64,000 nt of DNA, taken from positions 124,001 to 188,000 of the forward strand of contig CAJUTU010000001.1 in NCBI GenBank assembly GCA_910589385.1, given 5' to 3'. This document shows positions 14,623 to 24,170 of this stretch, one piece after another. Both the position numbers and the translations under genes were made by a program. Position 1 is the stretch's first letter. The number at the start of each line of letters is the position of its first letter. Source of the stretch: an uncultured Lachnospiraceae bacterium. GTDB taxonomy: Bacteria > Bacillota > Clostridia > Lachnospirales > Lachnospiraceae. Under the pieces are notes generated by a model. That model did not search any database. It was given only the letters and a program-made list of their open reading frames with translations, and was not told where the DNA came from.

Positions 14623-16152
14623 TTATGCTTCCAGAGATCTTTTCTTTGTGATCGTAACCTTCTCATCATAACATGTAAAGATCTTATCTACTTTTTCTTT
14701 ATCCACTTTCGGAGTTACCACACTCACTACAGGAACCACGATCAGCCCTGCGATCATCGCAAACGCTCCGGCATTGATCGGTGAAGCAATATATCCGATA
14801 AACATATTGGATACCGTAATCCCTACGCCTGATGCAAAGCTGGCCCACACTGCTGCTCTTGTCACGCCTTTCCAATACAGGCCATAAAGGAACGGCGCCA
14901 AAAATGCACCGGCCAGCGCCCCCCAGGAAATTCCCATAAGCTGTGCAATAAAGGTCGGTGGATTTAACGCGATCACTACAGAAACTACAATGAAGAATAC
15001 AATCAGGATCTGCATGGCCACAACCTGCTTTTTCTCATCCATATCTTTCAGCACACGATCTTTCAAAAGATCCAGCGTCATGGTAGAACTTGATGTCAAA
15101 ACCAGGGAAGACAGTGTGGACATAGACGCAGACAGTACCAGCACCACAACAATCCCAATCAGGATATCCGGCAGAGTAGACAGCATATAAGGAATAATAC
15201 TGTCAAAAATCACCGCCCCTGTCTCTTCATTATAAATGGACGGATTATCAAACAGCCTTCCAAAACCACCCAGGAAATAGCATCCCCCGGACACGACAAC
15301 AGCAAAAAGCGTGGAGATCACGGTTCCTGTATTAATCGACTTTTCATCTTTGATCGCATAGAACTTGCCAATCATCTGCGGCAGCCCCCATGTACCCAGA
15401 GATGTCAGGATGACCACCCCAAGCAGATTCAACGGATCCGGCCCGAAAAAGGATGTGAATGCCCCTGGCTGACCCTGTGTAACCGGTACATCACTTGGAA
15501 TCTGTGCCATCGTCTGCAATGCATTCAAAAAACCGCCCTGGCCGCTTAAAACAGCGCCGATGACCGCTACAATCCCAATCAGCATGATGATCCCCTGGAT
15601 AAAATCATTAATAGCTGTCGCCATATAGCCTCCCAGGATCACATAGACCGCCGTAAAGACTGCCATCACGATCACACAGACACTGTAGGGAATTTGAAAT
15701 GCCATCCCAAACAAACGGGATAATCCATTATACACTGATGCCGTATAAGGAATCAAAAAAATAAATACAATTACAGAAGCCGTAACTTTCAAAGACTCAC
15801 TTCCAAACCGTTCCCCAAAAAAATCCGGCATTGTCTTGGAATTTAAATGCTGTGTCATGACTTTCGTCCTTCTTCCTAATACTACCCATGCAAGCAGGCT
15901 TCCGATCACTGCATTGCCAAGACCGATCCAGGTAGACGCAATCCCATACTTCCACCCGAACTGCCCGGCATATCCCACAAATACTACTGCTGAAAAGTAG
16001 GAGGTTCCATATGCAAATGCAGTCAGCCATGGCCCCACAGAACGTCCACCCAGGACAAATCCGTCTACACTGGTAGCATGTCTGCGGGAATACATCCCCA
16101 CAGATACCATTACCGCAAAAAATACAATCAACAAAATCAACTTCACTACCAT
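14623..16152 (-). CDS. Sodium:solute symporter (SSS family)
   Basis: About 509 residues with roughly 13 hydrophobic segments, the size and pattern of the sodium/solute symporter family (PutP/PanF/SGLT type). Typical features are an early DGFVLGGRSVGPWLTAFAYG segment with SYFSAVVFVG, and a later SASMSTLSSLVLTSSS stretch resembling the sodium-binding segment of the family. The substrate cannot be read from sequence. Start: the second ATG (MVVKLILL) is preferred because GAGGG lies 8 nt upstream, whereas the first ATG lacks a site. Its promoter is built around a perfect palindrome, suggesting tight repression. Confidence 0.85.
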   Translation of the reverse strand: MVVKLILLIVFFAVMVSVGMYSRRHATSVDGFVLGGRSVGPWLTAFAYGTSYFSAVVFVGYAGQFGWKYGIASTWIGLGNAVIGSLLAWVVLGRRTKVMTQHLNSKTMPDFFGERFGSESLKVTASVIVFIFLIPYTASVYNGLSRLFGMAFQIPYSVCVIVMAVFTAVYVILGGYMATAINDFIQGIIMLIGIVAVIGAVLSGQGGFLNALQTMAQIPSDVPVTQGQPGAFTSFFGPDPLNLLGVVILTSLGTWGLPQMIGKFYAIKDEKSINTGTVISTLFAVVVSGGCYFLGGFGRLFDNPSIYNEETGAVIFDSIIPYMLSTLPDILIGIVVVLVLSASMSTLSSLVLTSSSTMTLDLLKDRVLKDMDEKKQVVAMQILIVFFIVVSVVIALNPPTFIAQLMGISWGALAGAFLAPFLYGLYWKGVTRAAVWASFASGVGITVSNMFIGYIASPINAGAFAMIAGLIVVPVVSVVTPKVDKEKVDKIFTCYDEKVTITKKRSLEA

Positions 16153-16301
16153 ATCCCTTACCCTCATTTCTTTTTATAGACGGCAATGAAATATTGCCAG
16201 ATATATGGATCCCCCGAAAATACTTTTGCACCTGCCTGGACTATACAAAAGCTTTTCGATGGGACGCCAATATGTGCCAGCCTGTTCATACACGCTAATT
16301 T

Positions 16302-16331
16302 ACTTTAAAGCGTTAAACTTTAAAGCGTTAA
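16302..16331. repeat. Tandem 15-bp repeat in symporter leader
   Basis: Two exact head-to-tail copies of ACTTTAAAGCGTTAA between the symporter promoter and its start codon. Each contains the palindrome CTTTAAAG. It may be a second operator or an mRNA element; no assignment. Confidence 0.6.
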
Positions 16332-16344
16332 AGCACTATTGCAT

Positions 16345-16373
16345 AGTTTAACACGGAGTTTCCTCCGTGTCAA
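16345..16373 (-). promoter_or_regulatory. Palindrome-centred promoter of the symporter
   Basis: TTGACA and TAAACT separated by 17 bp on the minus strand. The spacer is almost exactly a perfect 8-4-8 palindrome (ACACGGAG-TTTC-CTCCGTGT on the plus strand). A dyad filling the spacer is a classic repressor or MerR-type activator layout. No regulator gene is adjacent. Without a U tract it does not look like a terminator. Confidence 0.6.
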
Positions 16374-16410
16374 TAAAAATACGTTGATTTCATGTCTTCT
16401 ATCTTGCATC

Positions 16411-16887
16411 CTACTTCATACGTTCCACACGTTCCTGAATCGTTTTGTTAAAGTTCTCCACTTTCCGGCTGTATGGTTCGCTCATGTACTTTGAACTCAG
16501 CATAAAATCAGCAGTTGCCAGATTATTTGCAATCGGGATGTCATATACTACCGCAATACGCAGCAATGCCTTTACATCCGGGTCATGAGGCTGCGCCTCC
16601 AACGGATCCCACAGGAAAATCATAAAATCAATCTTGCCCTCCACGATCTTTGCCCCGATCTGCTGGTCTCCCCCCAGCGGGCCGCTGCAGTACCCTTTCA
16701 CCGGCAGACCGGTCTTCTCCGCGATCAGCTTCGCCGTAGTTCCCGTTCCGCAGAGAAAATGGCTCTTCAAAATATCTTTATTTTCATCACACCATTCTAC
16801 CAGCTCAGCCTTCTTACCGTCATGGGCAACCAGGGCAATATTCTTTGCCTTGCCGATTTCCAATGTCACAAAATTGTCATTCAACAT
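16411..16887 (-). CDS. mgsA: Methylglyoxal synthase
   Basis: Converts dihydroxyacetone phosphate to methylglyoxal and phosphate, relieving phosphate-limited glycolysis. 158 residues from the third ATG of the frame, chosen because AAGGAGG lies 8 nt upstream. The family signature is clear: ALVAHD with the catalytic aspartate region, GTGTTAKLIAEKTG (phosphate-binding), SGPLGGDQQIGAKI and LWDPLEAQPHDPDVKALLR. It may be in the same transcription unit as the ABC exporter genes upstream. Confidence 0.95.
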   Translation of the reverse strand: MLNDNFVTLEIGKAKNIALVAHDGKKAELVEWCDENKDILKSHFLCGTGTTAKLIAEKTGLPVKGYCSGPLGGDQQIGAKIVEGKIDFMIFLWDPLEAQPHDPDVKALLRIAVVYDIPIANNLATADFMLSSKYMSEPYSRKVENFNKTIQERVERMK

Positions 16888-16982
16888 ATCCATTACCTCC
16901 TTCTTCATCAGAGTGCTCCGCCAATCAGTATTGCCGGAAAATCAACTGTAACGACAGATCGAGAAACTTTATGAACGCCCTC

Positions 16983-18560
16983 TCAATCCATCTGCTCCAT
17001 GGAGTCAAACCGGATAGATGCCAGCGCCCCCATGAGCATGGTTAATATCATACTATAAATCAGCACGATTGGGAAGACTAAATTTAAATTTATTAAAATC
17101 CCCGCCAAAACAGCCGCTAGAGCACCAATGCCGATAATAAACATCTGTATGAAAATCCGTACCAGATCCTGTACTGTCCTGCCCAGATAATCTCCTATCA
17201 GGCACTGGACAACCACCTTTGTATACATTTTATTTGCCTGCAACACCATATAGATCAGAACTGCCTGCATGACCAGAACTGGTGAGATCCTCCACATGAC
17301 CCCAATAGGGATACAGAACAACAGCCCGTCGGCCAGAGCCTTCACATGCTCCATTAAAGTCGCATACCACAGCTTTCTGACCGGTGTATCCGGTATCAAA
17401 AACAGATAGGGACTTTTCAGCTCTGCCTCCCACTTTCCTGTAACACCAGACATCACCAGAGTCATGTAAGCAATGATGCCCAGCAGGAACATCTGTGGGA
17501 CTCCGGATTCTACCGCATTTTCCCGGAAAGCAAATGCCAGGAGCAAGGACACGATCAAATTGATGAGCGTCACTTTAGAAAATATGAAATAGCGTTCTTT
17601 TTTATATTCCAGAAGCTGTCGGTAAAAAACAGCCTTTGCGCCGCTGGCCTGATAGTTTCCCGATATCCTGCGGAATTTCTTTTTCTTTTCTCCGATGCCG
17701 GTAACCATCTCCCCACTGTTTTTCTTCTTACGCATTTCTGCATAATCATCCGCAAATTTCGCAGCATCCTCAAAATATCCGCCCCCGCATTTCATTTTCC
17801 ACGCCGCTAAAAACATGGCTGCTACAGTCAATACATATAAAACCGTACAAATGACATTCAGCTGCGTCGGGCCTGACAAAATCAACCTGTATGCCGCAAT
17901 ATTCCATCCCACGACCGGAACCATCTGCAGCCCAGGCCAGTCAAAGAATGCGGAAAACGATTCCAGTGTGAATCCTTCCCGATAAAAATACCAGACAAAA
18001 AACAGCGTGACTGCGGCAAGAAATCCTTTCATTGCATTGCACAGCCCTTTCAAGACCCCTTCCGGAAGGCTCTCATTTGTATACAAGAATACCATAAGGC
18101 TCCCTTCCAGTAAAAGTTCAAGGATACACCCCACCACAAAAAACAAAAGCATCCTCCAGAGTTCCACACCGAAAACCGTCAATCCTGCCACTACAAACAG
18201 CAGGTTCACGGCAACAGACAGCAGATAATTCATCCATGCACTGTACACGAGGATCAGTTTCGGGCTAATGGGCGCAGGAAATACAAAATGTGTATGTCCC
18301 GGCCGGAATATCACGCCTTTTTTTGATGCATAGCCAATAAAATTTGTCAGGAAAACATAGATAGTCCATATAGAGATCAATACCACCATTCCCTGGACGG
18401 AATCAAATCTAAGATCCATCGCCAGCCTTCCCATCACGAAAGCTACATAAACCATGTAGGATGCCAGAAATATCATCAGGATCAGTGTAACTGGTTTTTT
18501 CACAGCACGTTTGATATTATTTACAAAAGACCTCCAGGTAAGATACACTAATGCTTTCAT
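16983..18560 (-). CDS. ABC exporter permease, ABC-2-like
   Basis: 525 residues with about a dozen hydrophobic segments; membrane partner of the ATPase encoded just upstream. The two genes overlap by 4 nt (ATGA), the usual sign of a coupled ATPase-permease pair. The start MKALVYLTWRSFVNNIKRA is fixed by that overlap; the longer frame would run deep into the ATPase gene. Residues about 300-350 form a charged cytoplasmic loop (EMRKKKNSG...GIGEKKKKFRR). The substrate is unknown; proteins of this layout (putative ABC exporter family of Clostridia) are annotated only generically. Confidence 0.75.
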   Translation of the reverse strand: MKALVYLTWRSFVNNIKRAVKKPVTLILMIFLASYMVYVAFVMGRLAMDLRFDSVQGMVVLISIWTIYVFLTNFIGYASKKGVIFRPGHTHFVFPAPISPKLILVYSAWMNYLLSVAVNLLFVVAGLTVFGVELWRMLLFFVVGCILELLLEGSLMVFLYTNESLPEGVLKGLCNAMKGFLAAVTLFFVWYFYREGFTLESFSAFFDWPGLQMVPVVGWNIAAYRLILSGPTQLNVICTVLYVLTVAAMFLAAWKMKCGGGYFEDAAKFADDYAEMRKKKNSGEMVTGIGEKKKKFRRISGNYQASGAKAVFYRQLLEYKKERYFIFSKVTLINLIVSLLLAFAFRENAVESGVPQMFLLGIIAYMTLVMSGVTGKWEAELKSPYLFLIPDTPVRKLWYATLMEHVKALADGLLFCIPIGVMWRISPVLVMQAVLIYMVLQANKMYTKVVVQCLIGDYLGRTVQDLVRIFIQMFIIGIGALAAVLAGILINLNLVFPIVLIYSMILTMLMGALASIRFDSMEQMD

Positions 18561-19255
18561 GATTCTCCACCACCCGTCATCTCGAAGAACAGATCGTCCA
18601 GATCCTTCTCGCCTACGTCCGCTTTCCGATAAGATCCGACAATATGGCTTTTGTCCATCACAAACATAATATCCCACAATTCTTCTACCATCTCCAGCAT
18701 ATGGGTGCTGATCAATACGGTCACCCCCTGGCTGCGCAATTCGAGCACAACTTTTTTCAGCTCTTTGATCGCCTGCGGATCCAGCCCCACCATAGGCTCA
18801 TCCAAAAGCATGACCCGGGGCTTTATGGCAAGCGCACAGCAGATACTGACCTTCTGCATCATCCCCTTGGACAACTCATTTCCCAGCTTATCCTGCTTAT
18901 CTCCCAATTCAAAGCGTTCCAAAAGCGCATCGGCTTCCGCATCAGTAATAGCGCTGCTGTACGCTTTTCGAATATACTCTATATGCTCCCGGACAGTCAG
19001 CGCATCGAACATGGCAGGAATCTCCGGCACATAGCCAAAGATCTTTTTCGCTTCCAGAGTCCTGGAGGAAATCCCCTGGATCCCGATCCTTCCCTGATAT
19101 CGTAAAAGCCCTGCAATGCTCTTAATGATCGTAGATTTTCCCGCGCCATTAGGCCCGAGCAGAATCCCAACCTGTCCGTCTGGCACGAAAAAACTAACCT
19201 TGTCAACGGCCAGGTGCTTTCCATAAGATTTGCTTAATTCCTGAATCTCCAGCAT
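18557..19255 (-). CDS. ABC transporter ATP-binding protein
   Basis: 232 residues from MLEIQELSKSYGK, chosen for the GAGGAG 9 nt upstream. Walker A is GPNGAGKST, the signature is ELSKGMMQKV (LSKGM in place of LSGGQ, common in ABC-2-type exporters), Walker B is RVMLLDEPMVGLD, and the H loop is STHMLE. It pairs with the overlapping permease gene. Export is inferred from domain type; the cargo is unknown. Confidence 0.88.
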   Translation of the reverse strand: MLEIQELSKSYGKHLAVDKVSFFVPDGQVGILLGPNGAGKSTIIKSIAGLLRYQGRIGIQGISSRTLEAKKIFGYVPEIPAMFDALTVREHIEYIRKAYSSAITDAEADALLERFELGDKQDKLGNELSKGMMQKVSICCALAIKPRVMLLDEPMVGLDPQAIKELKKVVLELRSQGVTVLISTHMLEMVEELWDIMFVMDKSHIVGSYRKADVGEKDLDDLFFEMTGGGES

Positions 19256-19284
19256 AATTTCATACTCCTCATCTGTTCTTTTCA

Positions 19285-20205
19285 CTATAAGGCATGATCT
19301 GTATATTCCTCTTCGTCCGGGCTGATCTCCTGCACCATTGCATAATACTGCATCAACGCCTGCGTTCCCAAATTCCCCATTCCTTCTGCTTCCAATTCTT
19401 CACAATTCGCAAGTACCTGGCTTAACACCCCAAGATCCAGACCGCTCATATTGGCCTCGATCAATGCCAGCCTCATGTCTTTAATAAAATGCTTCATAAA
19501 GAATCCCGGCGCATAATCTTCTTTCAAGATTTTAGGCCCCAGGCTGTCTAGCTGTTTACTGCCCGCTGCCCCGGATGACACCGAACGCAGGACAGTATCC
19601 AGATCCAATCCCTTTTCCTTTGCATAGGCCAGCGCTTCACACACACCTGAAAGCGCCCCCGCGATCATGATCTGGTTTGCCAGCTTACAGTGCTGCCCGC
19701 TGCCAGCCCTGCCCTGATAATTGATATTTGTCCCCATAGCCTGGAACAAAGGCATACAGGCATGAAAGTCCTCTTCATCACCTCCCACAAGAATGGAAAG
19801 CGTTCCTGCCTTTGCCCCCGTATCTCCTCCTGTCACCGGCGCATCCAGTACATGGAAATTCTTTTCTTTTCCTGTCTGATAAATCTTCTGTGCAATCTCA
19901 GGGCTGGTGGTCGTCATATCGATCAGATAAGCACCTTTCCTGGCATGATCCAGGATATTGCCAGCATCAAAATAAACCTCTTCCACATCCTGTGGAAATC
20001 CCACGATCGTGATCACCGCGTCCCGGCCTTCTACACAATCTGCAATACTTTCGTGGAAAACAGCGCCTTCCTGGATCACATCTTCCACTTTCGCCTTTGT
20101 CCTTGCATAGATGTGGAGCTCAAACCCTGCTTTCATCAAATTGCGCACCATCGACTTTCCCATGATGCCCACGCCAATAAATCCAATACTTTGTATCTGT
20201 CCCAA
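19285..20205 (-). CDS. Beta-hydroxyacid dehydrogenase (GarR/HIBADH type)
   Basis: 306-residue NAD(P)-dependent dehydrogenase of the 3-hydroxyisobutyrate / tartronate-semialdehyde reductase family. Motifs: Rossmann GFIGVGIMGKSM near the N-terminus, the substrate loop DAPVTGGDTGAKAGTLSILVGG, and GSGQHCKLANQI with the catalytic lysine. The exact substrate (tartronate semialdehyde, 3-hydroxyisobutyrate or another 3-hydroxyacid) cannot be decided. It lies 29 nt upstream of the ABC ATPase and may be co-transcribed, but no functional link is obvious. Confidence 0.85.
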   Translation of the reverse strand: MGQIQSIGFIGVGIMGKSMVRNLMKAGFELHIYARTKAKVEDVIQEGAVFHESIADCVEGRDAVITIVGFPQDVEEVYFDAGNILDHARKGAYLIDMTTTSPEIAQKIYQTGKEKNFHVLDAPVTGGDTGAKAGTLSILVGGDEEDFHACMPLFQAMGTNINYQGRAGSGQHCKLANQIMIAGALSGVCEALAYAKEKGLDLDTVLRSVSSGAAGSKQLDSLGPKILKEDYAPGFFMKHFIKDMRLALIEANMSGLDLGVLSQVLANCEELEAEGMGNLGTQALMQYYAMVQEISPDEEEYTDHAL

Positions 20206-20303
20206 TCTTCTATCCTCCGTTTTTCCAAAAAGCCACTTTTTTACTACGCAGACCTTATTGCCTGCATGTATACAATTTCCTGAGTGAATTGCCTGTTTCC
20301 CTT

Positions 20304-20972
20304 TTACTCTGCTTTCTCCACTACTTCACCCTGCTTTTTATAGATGCTATTGCCTGGCACGAACCCTCTGACAGAGGACAACGGATAAATGTTTGTATGT
20401 GCCCCTACAACTGTCCCGGGATTCAGGACACTGCCGCATCCAACCTCAACCTCATCTCCCAGCATGGCTCCGAATTTTTTCATACCTGTCTCGATATTCC
20501 CTTCCGGTGATTTTACAACTACCAGCTTTTTATCTGATTTTACATTCGATGTGATCGAGCCTGCACCCATATGAGATTTGTATCCCAAGATAGAATCCCC
20601 CACATAATTATAATGAGGAACCTGTACTTTATTAAACAAAATCACATTTTTCAACTCTGTAGAGTTGCCCACCACAGCACCTTCCCCGACAATAGCATTC
20701 CCCCGGATAAATGCACAATGGCGTACTTCTGCATCTTTCCCGATGATCGCAGGGCCGTTAATAAATGCAGTAGGTGCAACTTTGGCGGATTTTGCAACCC
20801 AGACATTCTCCCCACGCTTTTCATAGTCATCCTCGGAAAGCGCGGCGCCGAGTTCTAAAATAAACGCACTGATTTTCGGAAGCACCTCCCAGGGATACAT
20901 AACCCCGTCAAATAATGGTCTTGCGATCGTTTCATCCAATGTATAAAGTTCCTGCACAGTCATTGCTTTCAT
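20304..20972 (-). CDS. Left-handed beta-helix (GlmU C-terminal-like) protein
   Basis: 222 residues made largely of hexapeptide repeats (isoleucine/valine at six-residue steps, for example AFINGPAIIGKDAEVRHCAF), the left-handed beta-helix of acyltransferases such as the C-terminal half of GlmU. HYNYVGDSILGYKSHMGAGS resembles the GlmU acetyltransferase active-site region. There is no uridylyltransferase domain. It probably acetylates or binds a sugar phosphate; the true substrate is unknown. Start chosen at MKAMTVQEL with GGGAGG upstream. Confidence 0.75.
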   Translation of the reverse strand: MKAMTVQELYTLDETIARPLFDGVMYPWEVLPKISAFILELGAALSEDDYEKRGENVWVAKSAKVAPTAFINGPAIIGKDAEVRHCAFIRGNAIVGEGAVVGNSTELKNVILFNKVQVPHYNYVGDSILGYKSHMGAGSITSNVKSDKKLVVVKSPEGNIETGMKKFGAMLGDEVEVGCGSVLNPGTVVGAHTNIYPLSSVRGFVPGNSIYKKQGEVVEKAE

Positions 20973-21052
20973 GCTGATACCTCCCATAATTTTTGTAACT
21001 GACCTGCACTGTAAATAAATTCCCTCTGTATATCTATATGAACATCTGATCT

Positions 21053-23071
21053 TTATTTACTTTTCTTGTAGTAACCTGCCGCCCTATCATAACAAGCCTG
21101 GAGCTGAAATTGGTTTTGCAGGTTTTTGACTCCATCCGTACGGCTGACAATAAAATGCGTAAGTTTCTGCATGTATTCCTCTGGTGTAATATCGCCTTCT
21201 GCCACATAAGACAGCCCCTTTTCCCAGCTTGCGGTCAGCTCCGGATTGAGCAGGGATTTAATCGAATGATCCACCACATCATAGACCATTTCTCCCTGCA
21301 GGGTCGGTGTGATGATCTGCGTTTTTTTATTCAGCGCAAGATATTTGATATTCATTAATTTTTTCAAAATCTCAGCACGGGTAGCACTGGTTCCGATCCC
21401 GCTTCCCTTAATCTGGGCACGCAGTTCTTCATCTTCGATAAGCTGCCCTGCATTTTCCATTGCCAGGATCATAGAGCCGGAATTATAGCGCTTTGGCGGT
21501 GACGTTTCCCCCTCCTTGATTTCCAATGATTTTACCGGAAGCATTGCTCCTTTCCGCAGTCCCTGTACCGCCTGGAATAATGCTGTATCTATATTCTGAG
21601 CATCCTGTGCACCGTCTTTCTCCGCTTTTCTTGCCTGAGGAACCCCTGCTGCTTTCAGATAGCCTTCTTCCACCAATACTTTAAAGCTGGAAAAAAAACT
21701 TTCTTCTTTTATTTTTGTCACAACCGACACTTTTTGATACACGGCCGGCGGATAAAAAATACTCAAAAAACGCCGCACGATACAATCGTAAATATTCCGT
21801 GACATGGCGGACACAGACTGCAATCCCGAAAGCCCCTGCCCTGTCGGGATGATTGCATAATGGTCCGTGATCTGCTTGTCATTTACATACCGTGTCTTAG
21901 AGAGCCCTTTGTAGCTTCCGAATCCCAGGATATCTTGCAGATAGGGAGCTGCCATGGGATATTTCGACAGCCCGTTTAAGTTCCGGTTGATCTCCTTCGC
22001 TGCCGCAGTGGACAGTACACGGGCATCTGTACGCGGGTAAGTCACCAGCTTCTTCTCATACAGTTCCTGTACGATCCGCAGTGTTTCGTCCGGGCTGATC
22101 TTAAACCGCTTAGAACAGTCATTTTGCAGCTCCGCCAGATTGTAGAGCAAAGGCGGATTTTTCTTTTCTTTTTTCTTCTCAATAGAAATAACCTGACAGG
22201 ACAACGGCTGTGAAGATTGCTGCTGTCCCTCTCTCAAGTACGCGACCAGTTCCTCTGCTTTCTTACGCTCTTTAAAGCCGTTTTCTTTATATAGGTCAAA
22301 GGACTCAAACCATCGGGAGCCCTTTATGGCCTTCCACTCACCTTCAAAAGTCTGCCCGTTTGCCTCAACCGTACTGACCACCCGATAAAAAGGGGTTTTC
22401 ACGAATTCCCGTATCTCCCGTTCCCTGCGCACCACCATCCCAAGGACACAGGTCATCACGCGTCCTACGGATATGGCGTCTGACTTTTCTTTATGAAGAT
22501 ATCTAGAAATACTGTCACCATATTTTAATGTTAAAAGACGCGAAAAGTTGATTCCCATCAGATAGTCTTCTTTTGCACGCAGGTATGCAGAAGCACTCAG
22601 ATTATCATACTCTGATAAATCCTTGGCTTCACGGATTCCCCGCAAAATCTCTTCCTCCGTCTGGGAATCGATCCATACTCTCTTTCGTTCTTTTCCTTTT
22701 ACATGGGCTTCCTGTTCCACAAGCCGATAGATGTACTCTCCCTCCCGTCCAGAGTCGGTGCATACATAAATCCGCTTCACGTCTTTCCGGTTCAAGATGC
22801 CGCTGACAATACGGAACTGCTTTTCCACTGCCGGGATGATCTCATACTTGAACTCTTCCGGCAGAAAAGGCAGAGTGTACAGGCTCCATCTTTTCAATGC
22901 AGGGTCATATTCTCCGGGATAACTCATCGTCACAAGATGCCCGACACACCAGGTCACAATGGCTTCCTCACCCTCCAGATACCCGTCCATACGCCGGAAA
23001 TTTAACTTTAAAGCCTTGGCAAATTCCTGCGCAACGCTCGGTTTCTCTGCTATGTATACTGCTTTCCCCAT
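21053..23071 (-). CDS. topB: DNA topoisomerase III (type IA)
   Basis: 672 residues from MGKAVYIAEKPSVAQEF. N-terminal TOPRIM domain with the acidic DSGREGE motif, then the type IA core with KLVTYPRTDARVLS, whose tyrosine attacks DNA. It relaxes or decatenates DNA through single-strand passage. There is no C-terminal zinc-finger region, in line with the shorter TopB forms of Clostridia. The ribosome binding site is weak, so the start could be slightly different. It follows galM by 22 nt and may be co-transcribed with it. Confidence 0.93.
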   Translation of the reverse strand: MGKAVYIAEKPSVAQEFAKALKLNFRRMDGYLEGEEAIVTWCVGHLVTMSYPGEYDPALKRWSLYTLPFLPEEFKYEIIPAVEKQFRIVSGILNRKDVKRIYVCTDSGREGEYIYRLVEQEAHVKGKERKRVWIDSQTEEEILRGIREAKDLSEYDNLSASAYLRAKEDYLMGINFSRLLTLKYGDSISRYLHKEKSDAISVGRVMTCVLGMVVRREREIREFVKTPFYRVVSTVEANGQTFEGEWKAIKGSRWFESFDLYKENGFKERKKAEELVAYLREGQQQSSQPLSCQVISIEKKKEKKNPPLLYNLAELQNDCSKRFKISPDETLRIVQELYEKKLVTYPRTDARVLSTAAAKEINRNLNGLSKYPMAAPYLQDILGFGSYKGLSKTRYVNDKQITDHYAIIPTGQGLSGLQSVSAMSRNIYDCIVRRFLSIFYPPAVYQKVSVVTKIKEESFFSSFKVLVEEGYLKAAGVPQARKAEKDGAQDAQNIDTALFQAVQGLRKGAMLPVKSLEIKEGETSPPKRYNSGSMILAMENAGQLIEDEELRAQIKGSGIGTSATRAEILKKLMNIKYLALNKKTQIITPTLQGEMVYDVVDHSIKSLLNPELTASWEKGLSYVAEGDITPEEYMQKLTHFIVSRTDGVKNLQNQFQLQACYDRAAGYYKKSK

Positions 23072-23093
23072 ATAATTATGCTGCTGATCCTTC

Positions 23094-24146
23094 CTAACCC
23101 GATATACTGACAAAACGGTATGCACTCACCGTATGGTAGACCTCTCCTGCCCTGCAGATTGGACTTGGAAATCCCTCATGGTGGACAGCATCCGGGAAAT
23201 ACTGTGTCTCAAAGCAGACCCCTGCACGGCGCGGATACACCGCCCCCTCTTTTCCCGGCTCCTGATCCAGAAAATTCCCCGTATACACCTGAACCCCTGG
23301 AAGGTCTGTGTACACTTCCATCACAATACCGCTTTTGTCTCCAACTGCTTCCGCTACTTTAGCAAACTTTCCTTCATTTTTCAATACCCAGTTGTGGTCA
23401 TATCCCTGCCCCAGTAAAATAGCTTCATAGGGAGAATCAATATCCGCGCCGATCACACGTCCGTCCCTGAAGTCCATAGGAGTGCCTGTTACATCCACAA
23501 TCTCCCCTGTCGGAATCGACTGGACATCCGCCCTGGTAAATGCATCGGAATCCAACATCACCCGATGAGAAAGAATCGTTCCGCTGTCATGCCCGTTCAG
23601 ATTAAAGTAACTGTGATTTGTCATATTGATCACCGTGTCCTTGTCCGGCACCGCGTCATAAGTAAAACGAAGTTCATTGTCCTCTGTCAGTTCACAACGT
23701 ACTTTCATATCCAGGCTCCCCGGAAATCCCTGATCCCCGTCCGGGCTGTGCATCTGGAAAGTGATATGGTCATCCTCTGCCTCAATGACCTCCCAAAAAC
23801 GCTTCCCATAAAAATCGTTCCCGCTGTGAAGGTTATTTCCATTCTCATTTGGTGTCAGGTCATATGCCACACCGCCCAATTCAAAAGAAGCGCCTGCAAT
23901 CCGGTTTGCATTGCGCCCGACCGGAATCCCTATTGATTCTCCCCCTGCCTCATATCCTGCCGCGTCTTTGTATCCCAGCACCACATCCAGAAATCTCCCG
24001 TCTTTATCCGGCACCAGAAGTTTCACCAATGCTCCGCCGTAATCCGTAAATGCAGCGGACATCCCTGCATGATTTGTCAATGTATATAACTTTGCTTCCC
24101 TGCCATCCTTTATTGCGCCGAACGCGCTTATCCTGATCGACTTCAT
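23094..24146 (-). CDS. galM: Aldose 1-epimerase
   Basis: Interconverts alpha and beta anomers of galactose and glucose before phosphorylation. 350 residues; family motifs are GRNANRIAGASFELGG, NGNNLHSGNDFYGKRFW, NMTNHSYFNLNGH with the catalytic histidine, GQGYDHNW, and CFETQYFPDAVHH near the C-terminus with the catalytic glutamate. It lies between ppk1 (24 nt upstream) and topB; no other galactose genes are visible, so this is a stand-alone copy. Confidence 0.93.
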   Translation of the reverse strand: MKSIRISAFGAIKDGREAKLYTLTNHAGMSAAFTDYGGALVKLLVPDKDGRFLDVVLGYKDAAGYEAGGESIGIPVGRNANRIAGASFELGGVAYDLTPNENGNNLHSGNDFYGKRFWEVIEAEDDHITFQMHSPDGDQGFPGSLDMKVRCELTEDNELRFTYDAVPDKDTVINMTNHSYFNLNGHDSGTILSHRVMLDSDAFTRADVQSIPTGEIVDVTGTPMDFRDGRVIGADIDSPYEAILLGQGYDHNWVLKNEGKFAKVAEAVGDKSGIVMEVYTDLPGVQVYTGNFLDQEPGKEGAVYPRRAGVCFETQYFPDAVHHEGFPSPICRAGEVYHTVSAYRFVSISG

Positions 24147-24170
24147 CTGATTTGTTTTTTCCTTTCTGTA

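Noticed and set aside
16351..16370. Intrinsic terminator at the symporter palindrome
   Set aside because: No T tract follows on either strand and the palindrome lies exactly between good -35 and -10 hexamers, so an operator is more likely.
20230..20303. Regulatory RNA in the ATTGCCTGC-containing gap
   Set aside because: Only two short words recur; there is no stable extended fold and no promoter or terminator that would define a separate transcript.
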